From Dendrophyllia cribrosa (taxonomy: Eukaryota; Cnidaria; Anthozoa; Scleractinia; Dendrophylliidae): DNA of 64,000 nucleotides. Under the pieces are notes generated by a model. The model was not told the DNA's origin. It saw only the letters and a program-made list of their open reading frames with translations, and ran no database searches. The stretch covers positions 46,052,515-46,116,514 of the forward strand of contig JAJLRJ010000005.1 in assembly GCA_024195265.1 (NCBI GenBank), given 5' to 3'. The position numbers and the translations under genes are program-made. Positions 19,819-27,563 of this stretch are shown one piece after another (within the stretch, counting starts at the first letter, position 1; every line of letters begins with the position of its first letter).

Positions 19819-20306
19819 GAAGGGCTCCCTGCAATAACGTCCTCAGTGCGTTTTTGGAAAATTTTCACGGAAATCCTGGATTTTTGGCCTCCAAAGGGAC
19901 TCACTTGCCAAAATTATGACTGGATCATGTACATATGACTGAAAGGATTTAATCCAGGTCAACAAATCTTCTATCTTCAAACAGAATAATTTTTTATTTT
20001 GAAAAGATAAATAGGGTGTCCTGGGAGCCATAGGGTGTCATAGGGGCCCAAAACATTTTCTCAAAGATGTGGATTTTCTTCCCCATTTTGGAGCTGTTTT
20101 AAGTACCTTAACAATAATAAATCATTAATTTGACAAAACTGTGCTTTAAAAGGCCTAAAACATACAATTTTAGTGAAAGTTACCAAAAACGCACTCAGGA
20201 CGTTGTTGCAGGGAGCCCTTCAATTGGATTTATGGTTTTTTCTTTCTTCATCATTATAAATTTTTGGTCTGCCGCGACCTCTTTTTTTAATATTTTGATT
20301 TTCCAT

Positions 20307-20358
20307 TTATATATGATACTATAGATATTCTTTTAAATGGTTGCGTTTTAAATGCGGC
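20307..20358 (-). promoter_or_regulatory. Shared upstream module before zinc-finger gene of C
   Basis: On the minus strand the order is ATTTAAAACGCA, then CATTTAAAAGAATATCTATAG, then a TATA-like run just before the ATG. The same order precedes four other genes of B and C (32296, 33093, 46669, 47041). Confidence 0.6.
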
Positions 20359-20449
20359 CAGAAACATTTATATTTTTGGCTGCAAAAAGCGAATGCAGAG
20401 TCAATCTGAGATATGGGCTACTTATAAATAACAATATCTCTTTAACCAT

Positions 20450-20773
20450 TTAAAACTGACATTCCTTAATCAAATTACATTGTTTGAGATCGGTGATATC
20501 ATTAACTTTGGTTTTTTTCAATACATTACAATCTTCATCATATTTATTGTTTTTTATCTCATTACATATAATCTTAAATAACTGTTTCAATGTGATATCT
20601 GCATCCATTTCATGTATTTTTTTATTATAAAGTTTCAATAGTTTTTCCTTATGTTGTAACATGTCTAACCTCTGTTCATTATCACGTATTTTATCATGAA
20701 GATAGTCTAATTCATCTTCGCAATCATGGATTTGAATTTTGATTCTTTTAATATATGTTTCAATATCACTCAT
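20450..20773 (-). CDS. Coiled-coil protein, function unknown (element C)
   Basis: About 107 residues from the ATG at 20773, chosen because the counterpart in B (46186-46548) begins at the same place (MSxIExYIKxI). The first 60 residues are strongly heptad-like and charged (DCEDELDYLHDKIRDNEQRL). It follows the integrase in both elements. Possibly a virion or DNA-associated scaffold; this is a guess. Intact. Confidence 0.7.
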   Translation of the reverse strand: MSDIETYIKRIKIQIHDCEDELDYLHDKIRDNEQRLDMLQHKEKLLKLYNKKIHEMDADITLKQLFKIICNEIKNNKYDEDCNVLKKTKVNDITDLKQCNLIKECQF

Positions 20774-20783
20774 TATATTAACA

Positions 20784-21731
20784 TTAGATATTTTTGACAT
20801 CTTTTAATGGTATCCAACTGTTGAAGTTTTCATTATATCCTTTCCATTTAACTAAAGCTTGTTTCTTTTTATAATCTCTCCGAATTACTTTATCAATACG
20901 GAAAACATCCTGTTTAGCTTTTAATAGTTCAGGTTCATAAAAACTTCCTTTTATTTCTTCACCATTGAGATCTTTTATTTTGTAAGTTATTGGATTAGTG
21001 TTTAATGTTTTATTAATGATGAAAATCTCTTCTGTCCAGTTTGGAGTGTATCCTTTATCAAATATCTTTCTTTTAAATTTAGAAATACGGACCATATCAC
21101 CAACTTTGAATTTATGTTTAGCTGGTACTGGCTCCATATCACCATATAGATTGAAATAAACAGTTCCTTCATTCTTTTTCATAGATGCTTCAATAGGTTT
21201 CATTTTAATACTTGAATGCTTTGTACTGTTGTATTCATTTAATAGTTTTGGTAACATGTCTAAATATTGTGTTGTATTTTGAGCTGTAAATTGTTTCCAC
21301 ATTTTAGATTTTAATGTTCTGTTAAATCTCTCAATAATAACAGCTTTACCTTCATTGAAAGTAGAATACATCTCAATATTATTTTTCTTTAGCCAGTCTT
21401 TGAAAGTTTTATTATAGAATTCAGACCCTTGGTCTACCCAAATAAATTTAGGTTTCCGTTTGGATTTTTTAATAACATCATCAAATGATTCAGTAATTGT
21501 ATTACCTGTTTTATTTTTAATAGGGATGCTCCAAGCAAATTTCGAAAACACATCAATGATGTTTAACAAATATCTATATCCTTTATTCCATTTTGAAAAC
21601 TTCTGCATTTCTACAAGGTCAGCGCTCCAAATATCATCTATTCCATTAACAATAACACGTCTCTTTTGAAATTTCCGTTTGATTGGTTTATGTAGTTCAT
21701 TTGCAAGGAGTTCAGCCCAATCATTACTCAA
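20784..21731 (-). CDS. Retroviral-type (rve) integrase with chromodomain (element C)
   Basis: The enzyme inserts element DNA into the host genome. The catalytic triad is D38 (IWSADLVE), D100 (WVDQGSEF) and E134 (KAVIIERFNRT). The C-terminal 40 residues are a chromodomain (KKKQALVKWKGYNENFNSWI). There is no ATG before the first catalytic aspartate: the frame opens in the -1 register of the upstream PLA2 gene and the two overlap at TTGA. An in-frame slippery heptamer A_AAA_AAC lies 12 nt before the PLA2 stop, so I infer translation as a PLA2-integrase fusion by -1 frameshifting. No N-terminal HHCC finger is visible in the ORF. Confidence 0.93.
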   Translation of the reverse strand: MSNDWAELLANELHKPIKRKFQKRRVIVNGIDDIWSADLVEMQKFSKWNKGYRYLLNIIDVFSKFAWSIPIKNKTGNTITESFDDVIKKSKRKPKFIWVDQGSEFYNKTFKDWLKKNNIEMYSTFNEGKAVIIERFNRTLKSKMWKQFTAQNTTQYLDMLPKLLNEYNSTKHSSIKMKPIEASMKKNEGTVYFNLYGDMEPVPAKHKFKVGDMVRISKFKRKIFDKGYTPNWTEEIFIINKTLNTNPITYKIKDLNGEEIKGSFYEPELLKAKQDVFRIDKVIRRDYKKKQALVKWKGYNENFNSWIPLKDVKNI

Positions 21732-21749
21732 CTCCTTTTTACGTTTTTT
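21705..21749 (-). promoter_or_regulatory. Candidate -1 ribosomal frameshift signal, PLA2 to integrase (element C)
   Basis: On the minus strand, A_AAA_AAC (21749-21743) is in the zero frame of PLA2 (codons tca aaa aac). After a 5-nt spacer an 8-bp stem follows, AAGGAGTT (21737-21730) with AACTCCTT (21712-21705), loop 17 nt. The -1 frame is open from upstream of the heptamer through the whole integrase. Element B has the same heptamer at the same codon. Confidence 0.75.
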
Positions 21750-22402
21750 GACTTCCTTTTAACACCTAATCCAAGTTTTTGTTTTACATCAATCGTGTTT
21801 CTAGCCAACCAATGCCCCCATTGTCTTTCATTATACGGTACGTTGTCTAAAGCTTGAACCATTTTTCGGTCTGCCTTATTTTTACATTTCCTATCATCCT
21901 TGCAGACTGAATAATCGACATCATGTTGCATTGCTATTTCATCAGTTCTTCCTGTAGGTTGGTCATATATTTCTAATATTTGGCCAGTTGTTGGGTCATA
22001 TTTCACTTGACTCTTTAAATCATTATATGGGCCAGTATATTTATGACCGGGTAATGTCCAACCGCCTTTTGGTTTCGGAAGCTTCCCAATGGCCTTATGA
22101 ATATCAATCCCACTACCTTTATGCAATGGATCTAGTTTCTTACTAATATCTGAAGTTAAACTATCTAAGGCTTGATCCAAATATTTATCAGCCATTCCTT
22201 TTATTTTTTGTTTAGCATAACCAGATTTAATTGCCTTTGATGCTCCGATTCTACCTAAATTATACAAACCTTTTAAAGCGCTTTTAGCTGCTATTTCACC
22301 AAGACTGTGACTACCTTCTATATTTAAAAAGCCCCCATCTTGTGAGGGCTCAATTAGTTTCCCTGTTTTTGTTTTATAAATTTGGTTTTTGTTATACCAC
22401 AT
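21728..22402 (-). CDS. Parvovirus-like phospholipase A2 domain protein (element C)
   Basis: About 224 residues. Residues 117-170 carry the secreted-PLA2 signature as in parvoviral VP1: calcium loop YTGPYNDL (122-129) and the catalytic pair H160-D161 in AMQHDVDYSVC. The known role of the viral domain is membrane breaching during endosomal escape. The N-terminal region (HSLGEIAAKSALKGLYNLGRI) is amphipathic. The ATG at 22402 overlaps the end of the DUF5679-like gene. In B the start lies further in (44614), and C appears to have lost that ATG by a 2-nt difference. The C-terminus is lysine/arginine-rich and runs into the frameshift signal. Confidence 0.85.
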   Translation of the reverse strand: MWYNKNQIYKTKTGKLIEPSQDGGFLNIEGSHSLGEIAAKSALKGLYNLGRIGASKAIKSGYAKQKIKGMADKYLDQALDSLTSDISKKLDPLHKGSGIDIHKAIGKLPKPKGGWTLPGHKYTGPYNDLKSQVKYDPTTGQILEIYDQPTGRTDEIAMQHDVDYSVCKDDRKCKNKADRKMVQALDNVPYNERQWGHWLARNTIDVKQKLGLGVKRKSKNVKRS

Positions 22403-22515
22403 TCAGCGCAAGTGCATTTCAACATAGTTCGACCATTTTTAGTTTTCACATATCGTTCGCTTCCTGGAACACATTCAGTGACTTTCTTCTGTCTAACACA
22501 ATATGATTTTACCAT
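22354..22515 (-). CDS. DUF5679-like small zinc-binding protein (element C)
   Basis: A 53-residue basic peptide starting MVKSYCVRQKK, with CTCAECGITKTK near the C-terminus (cysteine pairs suggest a zinc knuckle). It is conserved at the same place in B (44435-44599), between protease and PLA2. The family resembles DUF5679 of viral and phage small proteins. Role unknown; basic charge suits DNA or RNA binding. Confidence 0.7.
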   Translation of the reverse strand: MVKSYCVRQKKVTECVPGSERYVKTKNGRTMLKCTCAECGITKTKFIKQKQGN

Positions 22516-22527
22516 TATATATATAAG

Positions 22528-22989
22528 TTAGATATTTCTAAAATAATGTTCGAGGAATCTCTCATTCTTCATTGTATCATATACGTCAAATACTTGCAAT
22601 AAATTATAATATGAATTCCCTTTATTCATTTCATTCAGAAAGTATAAACAGAAGTAACCACATGTAGTCGTTTTGATGTTTTGGATTTGGTTGTTTTGGT
22701 GAAGCGATGTCATATTCCTTCTTTTCGCATGATTTACGATCTCTTGAAATGGAGGCATACCGAAACTATCAAAATAATTTATCACGTTGTCTTTGACATA
22801 TGTGGCCACCCAATGGCTTCCACTCATATATGAGGGTTCAAGATTGTATATGAATAACGCCTGTTTATGCTTATGTGGAACTTTCTCATCCCTCGATAGA
22901 ACATCTTTGATTGGGATGTTCAAATATCTACACCATTTTATTAGTTCATGATTACTTAACGGGATATCTTTATGGAATTTTGGTTTTAC
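22528..22989 (-). CDS. Adenain-like cysteine protease (element C)
   Basis: A maturation protease of the Ulp1/adenain family that would cleave capsid precursors. The triad is visible: His in GSHWVATYV, Asp in YFDSFG, Cys in TTCGYFCLYF. The reading frame opens in the -1 register of the core gene, overlapping its stop at 22986-22988. No ATG exists before MSGSHW, which directly abuts the catalytic histidine. The same AUG-less -1 overlap is found in B. Either frameshifting (core-protease fusion) or non-AUG/reinitiation is implied. The catalytic frame is otherwise intact. Confidence 0.87.
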   Translation of the reverse strand, partial: VKPKFHKDIPLSNHELIKWCRYLNIPIKDVLSRDEKVPHKHKQALFIYNLEPSYMSGSHWVATYVKDNVINYFDSFGMPPFQEIVNHAKRRNMTSLHQNNQIQNIKTTTCGYFCLYFLNEMNKGNSYYNLLQVFDVYDTMKNERFLEHYFRNI

Positions 22990-23807
22990 AGTATTGCCCC
23001 TAGTAGTGGTATGCCATTGAATGGGCTGTTTTTCCCTAATAGCAAGCCTTCGCCCCTTTTGGTTGTCTTTTTTTTTGGTTGTTTTTTTTTAATCCCCATA
23101 CCTATCGTATTATCGGGCCAACTCCCATGAAATGGAGGTGGTCTATATACACCAATTCTTGGAGCTCCCATACCCTTTTTCTTACTAGTTCCCATTCGTG
23201 GAGCCCCACTACCAGTTTTACCAGTCAAAGCATTTAGAAGGAGTGGAACACCAATGCTTGCCAACAGAGTGCCTAAAAATCCACCTGATTGTGTTTTTGT
23301 TGGTTTCACATGAACACCTGAACCTGATTGAAGGGCTTTCAATATATCCTGTTTTTGTTTCGCAGATAAAAGATGCTTATATTCTATCAGCTTATTAATT
23401 TTGTCTTGTGGTACGAGAAAACCACCCGACTGTACGCCTTTGCCAGATATTGATTTCACAATCTGAGAAGCACCTTCTGAAGCCAATCCAGCAAGAGCTG
23501 ATAGCCCAAGGGTTTTGCCTATAGTTGGTGCTAGCGTCTTTCCAATACTTAAGATAGAAGTTAGTAGACTACCTCCAACCTGTTTTCTGATATTACTTTT
23601 AACAAGTTTGATATCCATACCCTTATTCATCATACGATTCTTCTCCAATCTCTTCTTCACCATCGATGATACATATAAAACGTCATTGCCATGAAGAGAT
23701 TTATTTGATAGTCTGAGAACAATAGTTTCCCTTTTTTTGAAAGCATTGCTAAGATTCTTCTTTTGATTGTCAGACAAATTTACTTTGATTTCAAAAAGCT
23801 GAGTCAT
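22986..23807 (-). CDS. Virion core/minor capsid precursor (element C)
   Basis: A 273-residue protein with a basic N-terminal domain, then hydrophobic glycine-rich stretches (GKTLGLSALAGLASEGAS and GGFLGTLLASIGVPLLLNAL) separated by a helical KQKQDILKAL segment. It ends in a basic tail and LLLGKNSPFNGIPLLGAIL. Paired GG motifs (QVGGS, QSGGF, QSGGF) resemble protease-cleavage-type sites of adenovirus-like precursors. It directly precedes the protease, a probable processing partner. Homologue in B: 43125-43960. Exact adenoviral equivalent uncertain. Confidence 0.75.
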   Translation of the reverse strand: MTQLFEIKVNLSDNQKKNLSNAFKKRETIVLRLSNKSLHGNDVLYVSSMVKKRLEKNRMMNKGMDIKLVKSNIRKQVGGSLLTSILSIGKTLAPTIGKTLGLSALAGLASEGASQIVKSISGKGVQSGGFLVPQDKINKLIEYKHLLSAKQKQDILKALQSGSGVHVKPTKTQSGGFLGTLLASIGVPLLLNALTGKTGSGAPRMGTSKKKGMGAPRIGVYRPPPFHGSWPDNTIGMGIKKKQPKKKTTKRGEGLLLGKNSPFNGIPLLGAIL

Positions 23808-23871
23808 TTCTTATATATAATATATATTATATAAAATTTCACATAATATATATGAAATAAGGATATTTATT

Positions 23872-25158
23872 TTACACTATAACCAATTCATTACCCACCT
23901 TGTCAATGACAACAGATTCTTCATATAGGACTACAGCATGAACATTGAAGTTTGCAGCTGCATTCTGGCTTAGTCTATACCTGAAGATTAGCTGTTTCGG
24001 ATCTCTTGTTATTTTTTCAGTTTGATACGTAAGATTAAAGTAAATCAACCCATACAGAGAACTATAGTTTGCTAAGTTCAGCTGAGTTCCGCTGTTATAG
24101 TCATTTTTCCGCATAGTATATGACATCAAATCGTTAAAGATTCTCACTTTTGATTCTGTATCATACTCTGTTTCTGGATAAAAGACTCCATTTCCATATT
24201 CTAGTCTACAGTTTAAAAGGGAAGAGTTATTATCATCAACATTAAGTTTAAAAGTGTCCATTAGATAAGGACTGTCTTCTTCAACTGCATCATTAGGCGG
24301 GTTTGTTCTTTTCAAGTAAACAAAAATGTGTTTGACATTGTCAATACTGCTTGAAATCTGGAAAAATCCTGATGATTGTGTAGGAGCTGATGCTTCGTAC
24401 ATTTCCCTTAAATATTTCCACTGAGTTTCTTTAAGAAATGAACTAACGAAATTGTCATACAATGAATCCTTTGGAGTTAGTTTTGGCACCCAGAGCAAAA
24501 ACCTGTTAACAACAATTCTTCCAGCATCAGTTCCATTAGCCATGTGAATGAGTTCACCATCGTTTTGTAGCTCAATGTTAAATTGTATTTGCATTGGTAC
24601 AAGCATCTTATCTTCAAGTTCTTCAAAAAATGAGAACCTGTTCAATGGTATAATCACATTAATGTTTTTAGCACCACCAGCCCCATTGTCTCGAAGTGCT
24701 TGAGTTTGCAACCTGCGAGCTTCAAATCCTGTATTCGTGTTGGCTGTTGTAGCATTCGTGTCCAAATACCAGAAACTGTTTTTAGCAACTGATCTACTGT
24801 AATCATCAGAATACTCTAGCAGGTTTTTAACAAAAGTGACTTTATGGAGATTGTCAGTGTCATAAACTATTTTTCCTGCAGATTTAATCATTATGTGGTC
24901 AATTAAGGAATGCCCTCCATTAATTACCGTTATTCGATCAGCAGCAGCATATCCTACTCCGTCTGCTAATTTCTGTAGTTGGAATTGGACTTCAATATAG
25001 GCATTGTACCAATCGTAGAAACTCGATCGATCATTAATTGTAAATTTATAACCATTTTTCGTTTGGTGTTGACCGTTAGTTGGAGACCTGATTACATCAT
25101 CGAGTTGGAATCGCACCAACTCATTTCTTTGAAGAAAATTATCTGTTCTAAAAGACAT
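23872..25158 (-). CDS. Major capsid protein, putative double jelly-roll (element C)
   Basis: A 428-residue protein, beta-rich, starting MSFRTDNFLQRNELVRFQLD. Features are a WYNAYIEVQFQLQKL strand pair, FSFFEELEDKMLVPMQIQFN in the middle and LIFRYRLSQNAAANFNVHAV near the end. Position and these landmarks match the B protein (41725-43035), although overall similarity is low. The double jelly-roll assignment follows from size, order and Polinton context, not from a computed fold. Intact, followed by core and protease genes as in other Polintons. Confidence 0.78.
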   Translation of the reverse strand: MSFRTDNFLQRNELVRFQLDDVIRSPTNGQHQTKNGYKFTINDRSSFYDWYNAYIEVQFQLQKLADGVGYAAADRITVINGGHSLIDHIMIKSAGKIVYDTDNLHKVTFVKNLLEYSDDYSRSVAKNSFWYLDTNATTANTNTGFEARRLQTQALRDNGAGGAKNINVIIPLNRFSFFEELEDKMLVPMQIQFNIELQNDGELIHMANGTDAGRIVVNRFLLWVPKLTPKDSLYDNFVSSFLKETQWKYLREMYEASAPTQSSGFFQISSSIDNVKHIFVYLKRTNPPNDAVEEDSPYLMDTFKLNVDDNNSSLLNCRLEYGNGVFYPETEYDTESKVRIFNDLMSYTMRKNDYNSGTQLNLANYSSLYGLIYFNLTYQTEKITRDPKQLIFRYRLSQNAAANFNVHAVVLYEESVVIDKVGNELVIV

Positions 25159-25208
25159 ATATTATTATGTTATATAATTTTAACAATTAAAAAATATATT
25201 CATTGATT

Positions 25209-25628
25209 CTATACAAATCTAACTCTACGTCTTCTCCTCAAACCATCTCCAGAAATGAGTCTATTCAGTATCATATCAGTACTTTCTTGATCTAGTTTTG
25301 GCTGATAATGTTGCTGCAGCTGTTTAATGGGTGAGGATGGAACAATTGCTGTTTGTCTTGTAGCTCCTTTTCTCAAATTTGTCAATCTTTTCATTATCAA
25401 ATCACCAGATTTTTGAGATACCGCCTTACCCAGTCGCTCACCTGCATGGGATATCCCCGATTCTAACGCCTTCTTTGCTATTGGCTTAGCAAATTTCTTG
25501 AAAACAGATGATGCAACACTCTTCAACGGTTTGAAAATATTATCAACGATAATTCCCGATCCTTTGTGTCTGTATACAAATTTACCAAGTTTTGGATGGT
25601 AAAATCTTTTGAATTCATACGGTTTCAT
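25209..25628 (-). CDS. Small basic virion protein (element C)
   Basis: A 139-residue protein, strongly basic with amphipathic alanine/lysine helices (SVFKKFAKPIAKKALESGI) and a C-terminal RRRRRVRF. The counterpart in B (41325-41696) shares the layout (KGAEKLIEKGSEKIGEKTG) but little sequence. It lies between penton and major capsid genes. Possibly a DNA-condensing or membrane-active minor capsid component; inference from composition and position. Confidence 0.65.
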   Translation of the reverse strand: MKPYEFKRFYHPKLGKFVYRHKGSGIIVDNIFKPLKSVASSVFKKFAKPIAKKALESGISHAGERLGKAVSQKSGDLIMKRLTNLRKGATRQTAIVPSSPIKQLQQHYQPKLDQESTDMILNRLISGDGLRRRRRVRFV

Positions 25629-25645
25629 TATACTATTATGTTATA

Positions 25646-26392
25646 TTATTCTATACTTTTCAGAATTAGTGAGAAAGATGTATCTGCTCCATTCAGGTCA
25701 ACTAATCTTCTTTTTCCATCAGTAATGTATACCCTGATACTACTAATATTATTCTTATTGACTGGATTGAATGTGACTCTTCGTGGTTCGAGGGTAAAGG
25801 AGTAACTAGGTTGGAGTACACTGGTCGAGAAGGAATAAATGATGTCTGTATCTTGACCGTCGACAAGACTGTCGTTTATTAGGTTACAATGGATATTCAG
25901 GATATCTGTGTCTTGACTGAGATTGGGCACTTTCGGCCCTATATTTGTTTCATTAGATAATACTGTCTTATCAAACCCGATTAGATCATTAAAATTGGAA
26001 TGCGTCAAATCAAGCTGATAATTCTGAGTCAATGTAATCGTAACCCTAAATGTTGTATTATCGAATTCAAGAGTGATAGGATACGTATCACCAGTCTTCG
26101 TTATATCCTTGATATATGTATTGAAGTCTGTATAATTCCATACTCCGGCTGGAAAGGTGATGTTGTTAAATGTTGAACCACTATCAGAGCTAAATTTAAT
26201 TAATTGATTATTGTATCCAGCATTAACATTAAACCATGTAAAACTCATATTGATAATTCGGTTAAGGCCAATCACATATTGAATATTACTATCCAATATC
26301 ATTGGTCTAGTAAATTTTGTTGTGAAATCTTCAGGTTTATTATTCCCTTGATTTTTTACACTATAAGATGATAAAACTATCTCTCGTTCCAT
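25646..26392 (-). CDS. Penton-like minor capsid protein (element C)
   Basis: A 248-residue protein, predicted beta-rich single jelly-roll. N-terminal SYSVKNQGNNKPEDFTTKF, middle DLIGFDKT, C-terminal IRVYITDGKRRLVDLNGADTSF. The B protein (40541-41302) has the same landmarks: NNKPGNFTIKF, DLLGFDKTG, ITDDENREVDLNGIDISL. Penton assignment rests on this pattern, on the size and on its place beside the major capsid gene. Intact. Confidence 0.75.
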   Translation of the reverse strand: MEREIVLSSYSVKNQGNNKPEDFTTKFTRPMILDSNIQYVIGLNRIINMSFTWFNVNAGYNNQLIKFSSDSGSTFNNITFPAGVWNYTDFNTYIKDITKTGDTYPITLEFDNTTFRVTITLTQNYQLDLTHSNFNDLIGFDKTVLSNETNIGPKVPNLSQDTDILNIHCNLINDSLVDGQDTDIIYSFSTSVLQPSYSFTLEPRRVTFNPVNKNNISSIRVYITDGKRRLVDLNGADTSFSLILKSIE

Positions 26393-26405
26393 TTATATAA
26401 TAAAG

Positions 26406-27428
26406 TTACATTATATTTTTAAAATATTGACTATACAATTTACTATATTGTGACCTATTGATTTTCGACATTTTCATTAATTTATCTAGTATAGTTACTC
26501 CCATATTCCTCATCTCAATGCTCGTATTCCCTGCCAATCTTTCACCAATAATCAATTCCAATTTTTTCAAAAGCTGCTTTACATCATTAAAAAACATAAT
26601 ATTTCCACCTCTCTGTTTTCTTCCTCGGCCTTTGATTCCAGAACCTTTCATTGTTTCCAATTTAGTATTATAATGTTTTATGTATTCATTTAAAGTAACT
26701 CTTGCGTTGTCTATTCTTTTGTTTTTCATTTGTCTCTCGGCTTCAGATATAGCCCCACTTTTGAACTGTTTTGTAACATGTGACTTAAATCCACCTAATT
26801 GACTTCTTTTTGCTTTAGCATTTTTTATAATCTTATTAAGATATGTCTTAGTTTTTTTGTCTGTTATTGATGATTGATTCAATATCTTATCCACATTTTC
26901 ATAATTAGTAATACCAAGATCATCCAAAATCAAATTACTTTCATCTTCATCATCTAATCCATAGTCCATCTCATCGTCGTCATCATATTCTGGCGGTAAT
27001 TCATCTGGTTCATCACCAAAGTACTGAGGATCAACATAAATCTCCTTCTTCCCTTCTAAAATATCCTTCAACGATTCTTCATATGTTGGTGGTTTCGGTA
27101 CAAGTTGTTTCTCTTGATTTGGTGGGACATAATCACCAAAAAAATCATCAACTTGCATGTCTTCGAAAGGGTCAACTTCAGGCATATAGTCAATACCTTG
27201 GTCAGCTTTTTTAGGTGCTCTTTTCTTTCTTATGGGTACCCTTAAATCTACATTACTGTCGATAACATCATCTAATTTACTAGTCACAGGTTTGAATACC
27301 TTAGCCAATGACTCTTGACTTATCTTATGACTAAGATTATGTTTTGTGATTGCATCATGTACAAGATTAATCTTATTACCTAATAGAGATTTACTCTTTG
27401 CAAGTTCTTTCCATTTAAGTAAACTCAT
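26406..27428 (-). CDS. 40-kDa virion-type protein with two PPxY late domains (element C)
   Basis: A 340-residue protein. The N-terminal half is acidic and carries PPTY at residues 113-116 (PKPPTYEESL) and PPEY at 145-148 (ELPPEYDDD). Such motifs are known to bind WW domains of Nedd4-type ubiquitin ligases in retroviral Gag and adenovirus protein VI. A glycine/basic linker (KGRGRKQRGGN) precedes a helical C-terminal domain (ELIIGERLAGNTS...). That domain is shared with the B protein (39430-40536), which lacks both PPxY motifs. Divergent from the ATPase across a repeat-containing spacer. Confidence 0.75.
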   Translation of the reverse strand: MSLLKWKELAKSKSLLGNKINLVHDAITKHNLSHKISQESLAKVFKPVTSKLDDVIDSNVDLRVPIRKKRAPKKADQGIDYMPEVDPFEDMQVDDFFGDYVPPNQEKQLVPKPPTYEESLKDILEGKKEIYVDPQYFGDEPDELPPEYDDDDEMDYGLDDEDESNLILDDLGITNYENVDKILNQSSITDKKTKTYLNKIIKNAKAKRSQLGGFKSHVTKQFKSGAISEAERQMKNKRIDNARVTLNEYIKHYNTKLETMKGSGIKGRGRKQRGGNIMFFNDVKQLLKKLELIIGERLAGNTSIEMRNMGVTILDKLMKMSKINRSQYSKLYSQYFKNIM

Positions 27429-27486
27429 TTTTATTATATTATTAGGTTACATAAAATTTGGAAATCATATATAAAAAAGAGCATTT

Positions 27487-27535
27487 TACACCGTGTTGTA
27501 CACTGTGTTGTACACCGTGTTATACACCATGTTAT
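27487..27535. promoter_or_regulatory. 12-bp tandem repeats in the divergent ATPase/40-kDa spacer (C)
   Basis: Four copies of TACACCGTGTTG-like units (GTGTTGTACAC forms a palindrome) sit between the two divergent start codons. The corresponding spacer in B (39322-39402) also carries GTGTTG...CACA repeats with another unit. Likely a bidirectional control region. Confidence 0.5.
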
Positions 27536-27563
27536 ATTGAAATAATATACCCATATAATATAA

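Larger units (their letters stand above)
14613..20221. mobile_element. Transposon D: 5.6-kb inverted-repeat element with internal tandem duplication
   Basis: The ends GAAGGGCTCCCTGCAA (14613) and its complement (to 20221) are flanked by AATT on both sides (14609-14612, 20222-20225). The intact zinc-finger gene of B shows the corresponding site without insertion. Because the ends are palindromic with the site, the duplication could also be read as 2 bp. Inside, a 2603-bp unit occurs twice (14613-17215, 17216-19818) plus a 403-bp third start (19819-20221). No transposase is recognisable, so it seems non-autonomous. Confidence 0.85.
14466..20306 (-). pseudogene. AT-hook/C2H2 zinc-finger protein of C, interrupted by transposon D
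   Basis: The minus-strand start at 20306 opens with a GRGRP AT-hook-like motif. After about 28 codons the frame runs into transposon D and resumes at 14612, ending at 14466. The second part contains CDICKNNKNYTLAGKSCH and a further histidine, a C2H2-type finger. The intact counterpart in B is 46723-46983. Both halves are in one frame apart from D and the duplicated AATT. Probably a DNA-binding regulator; the upstream module at 20307-20358 is shared with PolB. Confidence 0.75.
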
